DNA of 64,000 nt from the NCBI RefSeq assembly GCF_902167145.1, contig NC_050096.1:160393825-160457824 (forward strand). Direction: 5' to 3'. This document shows positions 1 to 12,219 of the stretch, one piece after another (position 1 is the first letter of the stretch; every line of letters starts with the position of its first letter). The stretch is from Zea mays. Its lineage: Eukaryota; Streptophyta; Magnoliopsida; Poales; Poaceae. A program made the position numbers and the translations under genes. The notes beneath the pieces were generated by a model. That model had not been told where the DNA came from, did no database searches, and saw only the letters and a list, made by a program, of their open reading frames with translations.

Positions 1-609
1 TCTAAAGTTTAATACTCACCTATGAAGAGCAATTAAGTGAAGAAGTTTACTCCGCTCGTACTCCTCACTCGAACTTGGCCTTAGCTTTCACTAATCCAAC
101 ATTAGTCCAAGTTTGTTTTGTTGAGCTATTTTTACAGGATCACCTATTCCCCCTCCCTCTAGGTGCTCTCAAAGGGGCAAAAAGCGAAGGAAGTGGCATG
201 AGACTGGTAGGTAGGTCTATGGAGTGGTGCATGAAGGCTTGAATTCCTTGATCATTCTTGGGGCATGATCCTTGTGGAAGCACCGTAATGGGTGTGTCTT
301 AGACAGAAAAAGGCCTAACATTGATGCTGCTCTTAGATTGGCTAATCAGGAAAGGGAGTTGTGGGAAGTGGTTGGAGCAAAAAAAATGTCCCTACTAGCT
401 TGCCCTATCACTGGATTGCAAGATCTTTAACAAGTGTTTGTTTCGATATGTTTTTGGTCGTGTTTCTTTATGTTTTCTAGTCATGGATGGATTCATGTAC
501 GCTTGTTGGTGGTCATCGTAAGGAGGCTCTTTGTACTGGTCCTATAGGACCTTAATTTCTTTCGTCTTAATATAATGACACAGTCCTCCTGCGTTTCCAA
601 GAAAAAAAC
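1..609 (+). mobile_element. LINE-A, 3' end of a 5'-truncated L1-type LINE
   Basis: Broken frames at about 270-400 resemble the extreme C-terminus of plant L1 reverse transcriptase proteins, a region with a WKHRN-like tract followed by an RLANQERELWEVVGAKK-like tract. A 3' untranslated region follows. It ends in the CTTAATATAATGACACAG stretch and a short A-rich tail at about 599-608, an ending I associate with grass LINEs. The piece directly abuts the endonuclease of LINE-B, so it probably landed in that element; its left end and target duplication are outside the window. There is no intact reading frame. Positions 1-170 show nothing else recognisable. Confidence 0.55.
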
Positions 610-1629
610 AGAGGTGGAGAACACTAGTTTCAAGCTTTGGTACTTAGGAACGGTGGCAAACAAAAATGGAGTAGGTATCCTGATTGATAAGAGAACCAAG
701 GATTGAATGGTGGATGTCAAAAGGCACGGAGATAGGATTATCCTAGTCAAACTAGATTTGGGGATGTAGTCTTGAACATTATAAGTGCATATGCCCCTTA
801 GGTTGGTCTCAGTTAGAGCAAGAAGAGGAAGTTCTGGGAAGACTTAGATGGACTGGTTAGAGCAGTACCCACCAATGAGAATCGTTTCATAGGAGGAGAT
901 CTCAATGGTCATGTAGGTTCAACAAATGCAGGTTATAAGTTGATTCATGGAGGTTTCAGGTATGGTAGTAGGCATCAAGAAGGAGAGGATATTTTGGACT
1001 CTGTTGTAGCCTTCATCCTAGTGATAGCCAACATTTTCTTTAGAAAGAGAGATTCTCATTTGGCGACTTTTAGCAGTGGCCATCGTTCGAGCCAGATCGA
1101 CTTCGTTCTCACAAGGAGAGAAGATAAACATGCATGTTTGGATTGTAAGGTGATATCTGGAGAGAGTGTTGTGCCCCAACATGATCTTGTGGTGGTTGAC
1201 TTCTATTTTTGGACCCGTACCCATAGGGATAAACAAGCCAAATTTGCAAGGACGAAGTGGTGGAAACTCAAAGGGGAGATATCCGAAGTTTTTAAGGAAA
1301 GAGTTTCTGTTGAGGGCGCTTGGTCTGAAGAAGATGCAAACAACATGTGGATGAAGATGGCAACTTGTATTAGGAAGGTGGCGTCAAAGGTGTTTGGAGT
1401 GACCTATGGGAGAAGAGGTGAACCTAAAGATACTTGGTGGTGAACCGAGGACATTCAAAAGGCAATAAAGGAGAAAAAAGAATGTTACAGGAGCTTGTTC
1501 CATGACAGGAGCACGGTCAACATAGAGAGGTATAAGGTGACAAAAAAGACTGCAAAGCGAGTTGTGAGTGAGGCAAAGGGTCGAGCCTATGGTGATCTTT
1601 ACCGAAGACTAAGCACAAAGGAAAGGAGA
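610..1629 (+). pseudogene. LINE-B endonuclease region, part 1
   Basis: This is the apurinic-type endonuclease (exonuclease-endonuclease-phosphatase fold) of a plant non-LTR retrotransposon, which would nick target DNA for target-primed reverse transcription. Pieces seen in order are SFKLWY, NGVGILIDK, an IGGDLNGHVG-like stretch (around 893-915), a HGGF..G segment, and then the open stretch 940-1443 containing SSQIDFVLTRRED and CLDCKVI. These match the family often annotated as craniofacial-development-protein-2-like retrotransposon ORFs. Several stops (for example TGA near 703 and near 1441) and frameshifts inactivate it. The frame continues after CACTA-1 at 8265. Confidence 0.85.
1627..1629. 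repeat. CACTA-1 target-site duplication (left), AGA
   Basis: The 3-bp AGA directly before the CACTA terminus is repeated at 8262-8264 directly after the other terminus. Three-base duplications are the rule for CACTA elements. Removing the element and one copy rejoins the LINE-B coding frame. Confidence 0.9.
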
Positions 1630-1870
1630 CACTACAGGAATAATAACAATCCCCGTCGGCTAAATTAATCCCCGTTGGTTTTGCCGTCGGCTACGGGATG
1701 GCCGACGGGAATTAAATAATCCCTGTCGACACCAGGACCAAGTCGATGGGAGTCCTTAGGGTTGGGACGCGCCCCCCGTTCAAATTTATTATTCCCGTCG
1801 GCTCCGAAACCAAGCCGACGGGAGTTATGTTATTCCCGTCGTCCTTTTAAGAAGGCAACGAGGATTATCG
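1630..1870. repeat. CACTA-1 left terminal and subterminal repeats
   Basis: The terminal inverted repeat CACTACAGGAA is followed by many copies of a CCCGTCGGC / GCCGACGGG motif in both orientations, ending near 1863. In En/Spm such arrays are the binding sites of the TNPA protein and are needed for excision. That role is inferred by analogy. Confidence 0.85.
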
Positions 1871-1874
1871 TTAT

Positions 1875-2716
1875 ATGGCCAAGCCCCCGCACGCGCGGTC
1901 TCATTTTCCTCTAGTGCCGCCGCCAACCGCCGACCACGCTGCTCGCCGACGCTACCTGCCATCGCCGCCCGCAGCCCCGAGCCACCCCCAACCACCGCGC
2001 CAACCGGGGCCGCCCCCAGCCACCGGCCCCAGGCCGCTCGTCGCGCCGCTGCGCCGTCCCAAGGCCGCCGCCCCGAGATCGCTGCCCCCAGCCCGCTGCC
2101 CACACCCGTCGGCGCCGCCCCCAGCCACCGGCACCAGCCCACACCCGACGCGCCGCCGCCCACAAACGTCGTGCTGCCGTCCCGAGCTCGCCGCCGTCCC
2201 CAGCCAGGCCGTCGTCCCCATCACTCGCCGTCCGCCGGTGCTCCGACACGTCGGTCAACCAACACCACCGAGGAGCTCGTTGTCCGGTCCGCATTCGAAT
2301 CGTCAAGGTATAAGTTAATGAATATGATCGATTATAGATGTTAAATAAATATATTTAGGCATTTTATTTTCATCGGTTTTTATGGCCGACGGGAGATAAC
2401 TGTAATGTGATTACAATTATTTAATATTGTTATTTGTTAGTATGATTTGACCTAATATGATTTGATGTATGGTATTTGTTATTTCTAACTTGATTTTGTA
2501 AATATGATATGATGTTATGCAAGTATTAATTAATTTGATAGATTTGATGTTATAGGTAATGAATTTGATGTTCTACAATTATAATTTAATTTGATGGATT
2601 TGATGTTGCAAATATTGTTAATTGATGAATATCATGTTAATGTGATGAAGGTGATGTTATGTATATATATAGTTTTACTACTTACCTATAGATATGTGTG
2701 ACGTGTAGAAATATGA
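1875..2716 (+). other. CACTA-1 leader: GC-rich block then AT-rich spacer, no gene seen
   Basis: Positions 1875-2310 are very GC-rich and open in several frames on both strands (proline- and alanine-rich), with no recognisable protein domain. I regard this as the promoter or untranslated leader of the transposase transcript. Positions 2330-2716 are AT-rich with short repeats such as GATTTGATGTT and look intronic. Confidence 0.5.
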
Positions 2717-2758
2717 ATGTCTCACATGCACTCCTTACTCGTACACACAGCCGCAATA

Positions 2759-5700
2759 ATGGGTGATAGACGTGATTGGGTGTATGAAGGTTTCAAGAAG
2801 GGTGGATGTCACACAAGTGAATGGTTTGCCAAGACACAGATGTTTCTGGACCATGCAGCTGCTTTGTCACAATTAGATAATATTAGGTGTCCATGCAATA
2901 AATGTAGAAATATGACGAGGCACACCAAGAGGCAGGTCACACTACACCTGTGCTCGATGGTTTTGTGCCAGGCTATAAGGTCTGGTATCTCCATGGAGAG
3001 TCACACCTTGAACGAGCAGCAGAAGTAGAAGTTGATGACGGTGAAGATGTGGATAGGATGGACCATATGCTTGAGGATCTGCAGCCTGAATTGGCCCCAG
3101 ATCATCATGATTCACCAACACCGGAGGTTCAGAAGTTCTTCGACCTCCTCAAAGCGTCAGAAGAGCCTCTTCATGGGCACACCGATGTGACCGTTCTTGA
3201 ATTTGTGACACGACTAATGTCAATCAAGTCCAAGTTTGCATTCTCTATTAATTGTTACAAAGAGCTCGTGGATTTGATTAGCGAGGTTTTTCCTACTGGT
3301 CACAAGATGCCCAAAGACATGTACCAGTCCAAGAAATTGCTTGAAGGTCTTGGTATGGAGTATGAGAAGATTGATGTTTGCCAAGACAACTGCATGCTTT
3401 TTTGGAAGGAACATGGCAGAGAGTAGAAATGCTTAAAATGTGGGAAGTCGAGGATGTGGAACTTGTAAATGAAGAAGGGGAGAAGGTGAAAGGTTGCACA
3501 TAAATAGCTTCGGTACATGCCTCTCACTCCTAGAGTGAAACGTTTGTTTCTCTCGAGGAAGACCGCTATGCACATGAGGTGGTATAAAGATTGTACGGAT
3601 AGACAAGATGGGTTAATGGTGCACCTGTCAGATGGTGATGCATGGAAGGCTCTCGACAACTTTGATCCAGATTTTGCCAGCGATGCAAGAAACGTTCGTA
3701 TCGGCTTGGCAACTGATGGTTTCACGCCTTTCAATATGACCGATGCGTCGTATTCATGTTGGCCTGTCATTGCCATATAGTACAACCTTCCACCTACTCT
3801 TTGCATGAAATATGAGTTTATGTTCCTATGTCTTGTTATACCTGGGCCTGAGCATCTTGGCGTACGCCTCAATGTGATGCTTCAACCACTGATTGAAGAG
3901 TTAAAGAAGCTATGGCAAGGAGTGGAAGCCTATGACTGCTTCAAGAAGCAGAAATTCAATCTTCGTGTTGCGTATCTGTTCTTGGTTCATGATTTTATGG
4001 CGTATGGTATTTTCTCTGGATGGAGCGTGCATGGTATATTGACGTGTCCTTATTGTGCTAAAGATACAAATTGTTTTCGTCTTAGTGATGGTGGCAAGAT
4101 ATGTTACTTTGATTGCCATAGATATTTTCTACCCTTCAATCACCCCTTTAGAAAGCAGAGAAAGGAGTTTAGGAAGGGCACCATCGTCACGAAGGGACTG
4201 CCCAAGCGACATAGTGGGATAGAAATTACAAAAGAGCATAGGAAACTTGTCCTAGACGAGAGTGGGAAAAGGTATCAAGGTTTTGGTGAGCAGCATAACT
4301 GGACTCACATATGTGGCTTGTGGGAGCTTCCCTATGCTAAGTCATTGATTTTGATGCACAACAACGACGTCATGCATCAAGAGAGTAACTTTTGCCAAGC
4401 TATCATAAATACATGCATGGATTTCCCTGATAAAACGAAAGACAATGACAAGGCACGCATGGACTTAGCCGTGATATGTGATCGTCCAACCCAAGTGCTT
4501 AGAGAAAACGTAGGCAAACCAAAAGCTGACTATTGTCTGAAACCTAAGCAATGGAAAGAAGTGATGAAGTGGATGAAGGATATTAAATTCCCCGATGGTT
4601 ATGCTGCTGGTTTTAGAAGATCTATGAACTTGAAGACAATGAAGATGAATGGACTGAAGAGCCATGACTTCCACATAATTATGGAAAGGCTCATGCCTAT
4701 AATGTTTCGTGGGTACATTTCCAATGCTCTGTGGAAAACGTTAGCTGGAGTTAGCTATTTCTACAGACAGTTGTGTGCTAAAGAAATCAGAAGAGATGTG
4801 ATGGAACAACTGGAGAAAGAGGCACCGGTGCTTTTGTGCAAATTGGAAAAAATATTTCCACCAGGTTTCTTCAATCCTATGCAGCATCTCTTTATACATC
4901 TTCCATATGAGGCTAAGGTTGGTGGTCCTATTCAGTATAGGTGGATGTTTCATATAGAAAGAGCATTAAAGAATCTTAGAGCAATGGTGGGCAATAAGAC
5001 AAGAGTTGAAGGATGTATTGCGGAACAATTTAAACTGAAGGAGGTAGCACACTTCACAAGTTGTTACTTTGCAGAAGAACATAATGTATTTGCTCGAAAG
5101 AAGAGGTACCATGATGATGAACGAGAGTTGCCTCCGTGTAGTGATCTTTCGATTTTTCAGACAAACGGCAAAGCCGTTGGTCCACCCAAGGCATATCACC
5201 TCTATGGAAGAACGAAAGTCTGCTTTACTGTACATGTACACGAATATGCCTGAGGTGGAGAAATACTTTGTGTAAGACTTATTTCCTTAAATTGTTCATA
5301 TGTGAATTAGTTTATGTTATCAAATATCTCATGTCATACAATAATATTTGACAGCGAGTTTGATGAACAAAACATGAGGTGTCTCGGTAGGCCAACAACG
5401 AGAGACATAGACAAATTGCGACGCGATGGAATGCATGGGCGACCTAATTTCATTATGTGGCTTCGGGACCATGTAAGGCTCAATTATGTGGCTCCAAGAC
5501 CTAATCTTAGTTAACTAATATTACAGAATTTGCTAATGCTTTGTGGCATAATTGACAGTTTGGGGAGGAAATGAATTTGAATGATGACTTACGTCAGTTA
5601 TCTATTGGAAGCGTAACTACCAAAAGCTATGGACGTTACGACGTCAATGGATATCGCTTTCGTTCAAGCATTTTCGAATCTAGTCATCCTATGGCCGCCA

Positions 5701-6266
5701 CTCAAAATAGTGGAGTTGTTACTAGGGCAACCGACATGGAAGGACACGAAGGCTGCTATTACGGGAAAATCAAAAATATAACTGAGATTACATTTGCTGG
5801 AAATAAGCCTTTAGCGCTAGTTTTCTTTTAGTGTAAGCGGTATGACCCGAAGTATTATAGGACCGAATTTGGGATGACACAGATCCAACCTGAAAAATTG
5901 CTTCAAGGACACGACACGTATATCCTTGCCCATCAAGCAGACCAAGTTTATTTCTCGGCATATCCATGCAAAAAGTTGTCTACATGGAGGGTTGTGTACA
6001 ATGTAAATCCCCATGAACGCCTATACACTCCTGGTGAGGATGAATATCAATTTGGTCACCTTGAGCAGGTTGATGAGGTGTTTCAAGAAGAAGACTTTCC
6101 AACTAGTTTTCATATTGATCCTGCACCGGCATTAGATTCACTAGTTGCAGACGTTAACGACTTAACTTTTCCCGAGAGACGAAGAAGACAACATGTTGGG
6201 AGAAAAGTTACATGGCGACCTCTGCATAGAAGAGAACAAATAGATCCTGATTTTGATGATATTTAA
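2759..6266 (+). pseudogene. CACTA-1 TNPD-type transposase, decayed
   Basis: This is the large CACTA transposase (Tnp2 family), which acts at the terminal inverted repeats to excise and insert the element. Order of parts: an N-terminal transposase-associated zinc-finger-like domain (DWVYEG ... CPCNKC) from the ATG at 2759; the Transposase_21 core through about 3517-4700, including the NNDVMHQESN box that corresponds to the family's DVMHIEKN; a DUF4218-like stretch about 4660-5060 ending near HFTSCYF; and a DUF4216-like stretch about 5740-6010. In-frame stops lie at 3424, 3778, 5251 and 5829, with a frame change near 2950. Exon boundaries are plausible around 5270-5350 and 5515-5570. It is nonfunctional as it stands. 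Confidence 0.88.
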
Positions 6267-6362
6267 CAAGTAAAGTTATTTTGTTCTTTCATTTGTTTCT
6301 AATTTTTAAGGATTATGTCATTTTTTATGCACTAACGAATAATTTCTTATTTTTGATGCAGG

Positions 6363-7605
6363 ATGTCGCCAAAGTCAAAGAAGTCAGTGAAGGGGCTGTT
6401 CAAGGGCCTATGCCAATTTCAGGGTAGTTCTTCGAGCAGCAGCAGGCGTCGAGAGCTGTTGAGCCAATCCTAACCACAAGTTTGGCGGTGACGACATGCT
6501 CCGAAAAGCTAAAAGAATGGTAAGTTTGATCTAGCTATTTCGATCACCAAATAGTACGATTGCTTATGGATGTTTTTTGTTTATACAGGAAGCTACGCGT
6601 GGCCAAAAGCCTAGTGACATTGAGGTCTACCAGGAGGGCCCCAAAGGACCAGACCCTACCAACCCTAACCAGCTGTGCAGCCAGACAACCATGGATCGGT
6701 TGGTGAGTTTTGGTCCAAAAGTACAAACATTCAAAGTATAGAAATTCCTGCATTTGTAAGGATGTGAATGATGTGTAGGCGGCATATGGGGAGGAGATGG
6801 TTCATCGCCATGGCCCTGACTTCGACTAGCGACATGAACCGGTGGATCCCTCGGTGGTGTACACAAGTGGTGGTGGAAAAGCACATGGACGATAAGCTCT
6901 AACTTATGAAATTACATGGTTGACACTAAATTGATTATGCAGTAATCACAATTTTTGAATCACTTATAGATACGCACTCTTCGACGGATTCATTGACTCG
7001 TCGTCGGTGAGATCTCAGAGGACGGGTTCGTCTTCCCATAGCTCGTGCTCTGGCCGACCGAACGAGCATGAGTTGGAGATTATGAGGATGGGTGAGGAGA
7101 TGAGACAACGAGAATTTATGGAGGCTTGCAATGCACATAACCAAGCGATGTATCAAGTGAGTATACATAATCCGAACTCTAAATTATTATATTTCAATAC
7201 AACATCTTCAATAGTAACACATATGTTTAACAGTTAATGCAGCAACAGGGCATGACAACAAATATTCCACCGCCACCACAATGGAGCCAGTTTGCATCCA
7301 CACCATCTCCACCACCACAGTTGAACACCCCTCCGACACATATACCTGCACCTGGAGATAGGGTACGTTTGATAACTCTCGATGAATTTATACACTTGTA
7401 TACTTGTTGATATTTGCATTTAACGTTTGATATTTGTATTAAAAATGTTAATATTTGCTAACTTGCATAGGTTACGCCCGAAGCGGGTGGTAGTGGGTCT
7501 GATCCCACGGCAGGGACTGGATTTGTTGACTCCCTCTTCGTGTTCCCTCCTCCTGGTGGTGGCAGCGGTCAAAGCTCTAACCACCCAAATGGTGGTTATC
7601 TCTAA
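6363..7605 (+). pseudogene. CACTA-1 second gene (TNPA-like C-terminal part), remnant
   Basis: Short exon-like open segments follow TNPD on the same strand: an ATG at 6363 opening a basic MSPKSKKS stretch, a segment about 6590-6702 with TRGQKPSDIEVYQEG, one about 6779-6890, one about 6970-7156 with a glutamate-rich coil-like helix, a proline-rich segment about 7234-7362, and a last segment about 7471-7605 ending NGGYL-stop. The layout and peptide style match the second gene of plant CACTA elements (Transposase_24-type, TNPA-like, DNA-binding). The N-terminal conserved domain was not found, and a TAG occurs near 6827. Confidence 0.6.
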
Positions 7606-7869
7606 ACACTTGAACTCGTGCACGCTATGTTTCTTAACTCGTGGACGATATGTTTTTTGCGAACTAAACACTTGAACTTATCTCGTTGATCCTATTTGAA
7701 ATGTTTATGTAAACTATGTTGGTGATGTTAAGTTTGTTATGTGTGAATTGATATATATGTTATGTGTGTAAACTCAATGCATGTGTTTGTAATGTGTTTG
7801 TTCTGTGTGATGATATATATGTTATGTGTGCAATTGTGGAGAAATAGTGACCTAATTTAGTGCTGGTTT

Positions 7870-8261
7870 TGCAGCAGTATAGGTTAATTCCCGTCGGCCC
7901 AGCAACTCACGTCGGCTATGGTCGAACCAACGGGGATTAACAATTAATCCCCATCGGCTCAGTAACTCCCGTCGGCCAGGAGGGCCGACGAGCATTAATT
8001 GGTAATTCATGTCGACCCGTCGTGGCCGACGGTGGCCGATGGGAATTAGTGTTAATTGTCGTCGGCTTGTAAGTGGTCGACGGGGATTAATTATTCCCGT
8101 CAGCGGCCGACGAGAATAATCTTATCCCTGACATCTGACGCCTGTCGGCTTACCACCGACGAGAATAAGCCCTAAACCGACGGGAATTACTAATTCCCGT
8201 CGGTTTAAGGCTTATTCTCGTCGGTTCCTGGTCGACGGGAATTAAGTGGATTCCTGTAGTG
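7870..8261. repeat. CACTA-1 right subterminal array, hairpin and terminal repeat
   Basis: The region holds a dense array of CCCGTCGGC-type motifs in both orientations, ending with TTCCTGTAGTG. Within it, 8156-8189 and 8191-8224 are inverted copies of each other: 34-nt arms, a one-base loop and one mismatch. The arms contain the subterminal motif, so the hairpin may be a head-to-head duplication of transposase binding sites. Confidence 0.85.
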
Positions 8262-8264
8262 AGA

Positions 8265-8553
8265 AGGATGTCTATAAGATGGCTAGGATTTGGAAAAGGA
8301 AGATGAGGGACCTCAACCAAGTTAAATGCATTAAGGATGAGATGGGTCAACTCTTGGTGAAAGCAGAAGACATCAACACATAGGTGGCAGAGGTATTTTG
8401 ACAATATTTTTAATGGTGAGAATGAGACTATGGACACCCAGTTGGATGACTCCTTTGATGATTTAAATAGATGCTTTGTACGCAGCATCCAAGAGTCAGA
8501 GGTTAAAAAAGCTATAAGGAGGATGAAAGGGGGCAAGGCGATGGGCCCGATAG
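8265..8553 (+). pseudogene. LINE-B, part 2 (endonuclease to RT linker)
   Basis: This continues LINE-B after CACTA-1. Peptides such as YKMARIWKRKMRDLNQVK, VKCIKDEMGQLLVKAED, TQLDDSFDDLNRCFVRSIQ and ESEVKKAIRRMKGGKAMGP match the stretch just before the reverse transcriptase core of this LINE family. It stops exactly at GATAG (8549-8553), the target duplication of Gypsy-1, and resumes at 35349. Confidence 0.85.
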
Positions 8554-10176
8554 TGTCGGCGTTTCGAGACCGGGGGGTCCCTGGGCCGACGAGTGAATGT
8601 CGCCGCGTGCCCCAGCCCAGATGGGTCGAGCGCGAGGGCGAGCGCGAAGGGGGGAGAGCGAGGCGGCTGGAGACCGGCGTGAGAGATGTGGGAATCCTGC
8701 GGCCTTCGTGTTCGTCCCGCGCCCAGGTCGGGTGCGCTTGCAGTAGGGGGTTACAAGCGTCCACGCGGGAGAGGGAGCGAGCGGCTCCAGGCGAGCGCCT
8801 GTCTCGTCCTCGTCCCCGCGCGGCCAACCCTCTCTAAGAGGGCCCTGGTCCTTCCTTTTATAGGCGTAAGGAGAGGACCCAGGTGTACAATGGGGGGTGT
8901 AGCAGAGTGCTACGTGTCTAGCGGAGGAGAGCTAGCGCCCTAAGTACATGCCGTTGTGGCAGCCGGAGAGATTTTGGCACCCAGCTGGTGTGATGTCGTG
9001 GCCGTCGGAGGAGCGATGGAGCCTGGCGGAGGGACAGCTGTCGGAGCGGTCGAGTCCTTGCTGACGTCCTCTTGCTTCCGTAAGGGGGCTGAGAGCCTCC
9101 GTCGTCACAGAGTACGCGGGGCGCCATCATTGCCTATCTGGCGGAGCTAGCCAGATGGGACGCCGGTCTTATTCCCAGCGGCCCGAGTCAGCTCGGGGTA
9201 GGGTGATGATGGCGCCTCCTGTTGACGTGGCTGGTCTGCGCCCTAGGTTGGGTGATGTGGAAGCTCCTCCGAAGCCGAGGTCGAGTCTGTCTTCCGCGGT
9301 CGAGGTCGAGTCTGAGCCCCTGGTTCGGGCGAGGCGGAGTTCGTCGTCTTCTGGGGCCGAGCCCAAGTCCGAGCCCTGGGTCGGGCGGAGCGGAGTTCGC
9401 CGTCTTCCGGGACTTAGCCCGAGTCCGAGCCCTGGGTCGGCCGGAGCGGAGTTCGCCGTCTTCCGGGACTTAGCCCGAGTCCGAGCCCTGGGTCGGGCGG
9501 AGCGGAGTTCGCCGTCTTCCGGGGCTGAGCCCGAGTCCGAGCCTTGGGTCGGGCGGAGCGGAGTTCGCCGTCTTCTGGGACTTAGCCCGAGTCCGAGCCC
9601 TGGGTCGGGCGGAGCGGAGTTCGCCGTCTTCCGGGACTTAGCCCGAGTCCGAGCCCTGGGTCGGGCGGAGCGGAGCTTCCTATGATGCCTTCGGCAGGGC
9701 CTGACTGCCTGTCAGTTTCACTCTTTCAAGTGGCACCGCAGTCGGAGTGGCGCAGGCGGCGCTGTCCTTCTGTCAGGTCGGTCAGCGGAGCGGCGAAGTG
9801 ACGGCGGTCACTTCGGCTCTGCCGGCTGGGGGGCGCGCGTCAGGATAAAGGTGTCAGGCCACCTTCGCATTAAATGCTCCTGCGATTTGGTCGGTTGGTG
9901 CGGCGATTTGGTCAGGGTTGCTTCTTAGCGAAGGCAGGGCCTCGGGCGAGCCGGAAATATGTTCGCCGTTGGAGGGGGGCCTCGGGCGAGACGGAAATCC
10001 TCCGGGGTCGGCTGCCCTTGTCCGAGGCTAGGCTCGGGCGAGGCGTGATCGAGTCCCTCGAATGGACTGATCCCTGACTTAATCGCGCCCATCAGGCCTT
10101 TGCAGCTTCATGCTGATGGGGGTTACCAGCTGAGAATTAGGAGCCTTGAGGGTACCCCTAATTATGGTCCCCGACA
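8554..10176 (-). repeat. Gypsy-1 left LTR (the element's 3' LTR)
   Basis: This copy is 1,623 bp and ends in TGTCGG/CCGACA inverted termini. It contains a TATA-like box on the minus strand at 8854-8862 (TATAAAAGG) and about six and a half copies of a 56-bp tandem repeat around 9306-9676. Long open frames here are products of GC-richness and the repeats, not genes. Confidence 0.93.
9306..9676. repeat. 56-bp tandem repeats in the left LTR
   Basis: Units carry GGGCGGAGCGGAGTTCGCCG and the following CTTCCGGGACTTAGCCCGAG. The period is 56 bp, with about 6.6 copies. The right LTR has about three more units. Confidence 0.85.
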
Positions 10177-10191
10177 GTAGCCCCCGAGCCA
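10177..10191 (-). other. Gypsy-1 polypurine tract
   Basis: Read on the minus strand, GGCTCGGGGGCTAC directly precedes the LTR start TGTCGGGG. This is where plus-strand DNA synthesis would be primed. Confidence 0.75.
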
Positions 10192-10909
10192 CGAAGGGAG
10201 TGTTAGCACTCGCTTGGAGGCTTTCGTCGCACTTTTTTGCAAGGGGACCAGCCTTTCTCGGTTGCGTTTTGCTCTAGTGGGTGCGCGCGAGCGCACCCGC
10301 CGGGTGTAGCCCCCGAGGCCTCGGAGGAGTGGTTTCACTCCTTCGAGGTCTTAATGCCTCGCGTAATGCTTCGGCTGGTCTGGTTGTTCCCTCATGCGAG
10401 CTGGCCGTAGCCCGGGTGTACGGTCGGGTCCCAAGTTCTCGGGCTGGTATGTTGACGCTGTCAACGGTTCGGCCGGAGCCGGGTTTGCGAGAGCAGCCCC
10501 CGAGCCTCTGCACAGGGCGAGAGGGCGATCAGGGACAGACTCGGCTTTTTTACATATGCCCCTGCGTCTCCTTTCCGCAAGGAGGAGGGGGGAAAGCGCC
10601 ATGTTGCCCTTGATGGGCGCCGAACATGGTGTCTCCGGTGAGCTGCAAGCGGGTAATCCGAGTGGACGCCCGTGCCCCGTTCGTTAGGGGTCGGCTAGGG
10701 GCCCAGAGGCACGCCCAAAAGTACCTGCGGGTGATCTGCCGGACCTGGTCCCCTGGCGATGGGGTCCGAGGGCTCGATGCCTCCCTCTGATGGGATTCCG
10801 TTACAAGATCGTTCCCGCTGGTCTCGGAAATGTCCTAGGGTACCTCGGGAGCGCAGCCCGAGCCTTGGTTATGTATCGAACGTACCCATGGTCATCCCTC
10901 GCTCGGCGT

Positions 10910-11118
10910 CTGAGGCGGCTGTGAACCCTTCGGGGGCCAGCCTTCGAACCCCTGATCAGTAATGGGCGTGGAGCCCGAATAGCCTGAGGCGACCGTGGAA
11001 CCCTTCCGAGGGGCCGGCCTTCGAACCTCTGACCAGTAGTGGGTGTAGGGCCCACGCGATCTGAGGCGGCTGTCGAACCCTTCCGGGGGGCCAGCCTTCG
11101 AACCTATGATCAGTAGGG
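10910..11118. repeat. three ~75-bp tandem repeats in the Gypsy-1 3' region
   Basis: Units begin CTGAGGCGGCTGTGAACCC at 10910, 10984 and 11061 and contain a CCAGCCTTCGAACC core. They are imperfect copies. Confidence 0.75.
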
Positions 11119-12181
11119 AGGCTCGGAGCCTGGTTCCTTCACGGGGAAGGATCCTTTTCGGGGTATCCCCCTTTCCCGGTCCCTGTTGCAAGAGAGAGAA
11201 AGAGGAAAAAGGAAAAGGACACGAAATCGAACGATGCGGCGTACCTTTTTTGAGGCGGTTATTATGGCGAAGGCGAAGCGTCGCCTGCTTCTCCTGCCAG
11301 AGGCGCCGCCTGTCCCGCCGCGGAGTTATTGCGACCGGGCGAGTGGTTCGCGGGGCGGCCGTTGCGCGTGCGCGAGCCGTTCGAGGAATGGAACACGGGC
11401 GCGTTGTCTTCACGCCGTGAGAGAGGGTTCTCTTGCTGCCCCCGGATGGGACGTGAGCTTGGCTGACGACGTGACTGCTGCTCCTGCCCGCCTGCCACCG
11501 TCATTACTGCTGGCCCATTTTTGGCCGCACTGACCGCCGCGCCAGGCTGGCGCTGCTGGGTCGTGCGCTGGGTCGCCTCGAGTCGCGGTATTGGTTCCGC
11601 AGTCGAGGAGGCACGGTGGTGGCACAAGTGGCGGTGCAGTTGCATGCATGAAGCATTCGGCGCGCCGGTTGCATGATGCGTGGGCCTGGGCCTCCATGCT
11701 GGGCGTGTTGGGAGTCGGAGAAGCGCGCCCACTTGGCGCGGTTGCATGCCGCCTGCATGGCTGCCCGCCCCTTTCGCCCGTTGGTCTGGGCAAAAGTGGA
11801 GGGTCACTTGTAACCGCTGGGCGGTTGGGCGCACCGCGCACGGCGGTTTGGCTTCTTCTGCTCTGAGCCAGTTTGCATGACGTGTGGGACCCAGCCCCCG
11901 CGCCGCAGGGGAGGACCTTGGAGTGTGTTGGAGAAGACTCAGCCCGCGACGGTTGGGGGCGCAAGTCGGGAGAGTCGCCTTTAAAAGGAGGGTGACCCCC
12001 TTTGGAAGGCGACCATGTCTTCGCGCTCCCTTATGCATCGTGTCTTTCCACTTTCCAAGCCCCCGGATGGGGATACCCGCTGTCTTTCCGCCTCATCGTT
12101 GGAGGAACGCAACTCCATGGGAGTTGGTACCTTTCAGCCATCGTTCGGCTTCAAGGATTTTCATCAGCCAGCCCGGCTGTA

Positions 12182-12206
12182 CCCCCCCCCCCCCCCCCCC
12201 CCCCCC
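12182..12206. repeat. poly-C homopolymer, 25 bases
   Basis: An uninterrupted run of 25 C lies inside the antisense ORF of Gypsy-1. Its length is likely to vary between copies and to be error-prone in sequencing; the frame on its two sides differs. Confidence 0.95.
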
Positions 12207-12219
12207 GCCGGCGGTCAGC

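Larger units (their letters stand above)
1630..8261 (+). mobile_element. CACTA-1, a CACTA (En/Spm) DNA transposon inserted in LINE-B
   Basis: The element is 6,632 bp with termini CACTACAGGAA and TTCCTGTAGTG, which are exact inverted repeats, and a 3-bp AGA duplication. Inside, subterminal arrays of a CCCGTCGGC-type motif in both orientations flank a decayed TNPD transposase (about 2759-6266) and a TNPA-like second gene (about 6363-7605). Several stops break both genes, so it would depend on transposase supplied elsewhere. The exact ends and clean duplication suggest it is not very ancient. Confidence 0.95.

Noticed and set aside
493..750. Minus-strand 85-codon frame
   Set aside because: It spans the junction of two LINE fragments and runs antisense to both; no similarity to anything known to me.
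1825..2318. Overlapping proline- and alanine-rich frames on both strands near the CACTA-1 left end
   Set aside because: Simultaneously open frames on both strands are typical of GC-rich leader DNA; no domain or splice evidence.
9155..9685. Long plus-strand open frame in the left LTR
   Set aside because: It is produced by GC-rich 56-bp tandem repeats with no stop in that frame; there is no domain, and it is antisense to the element.
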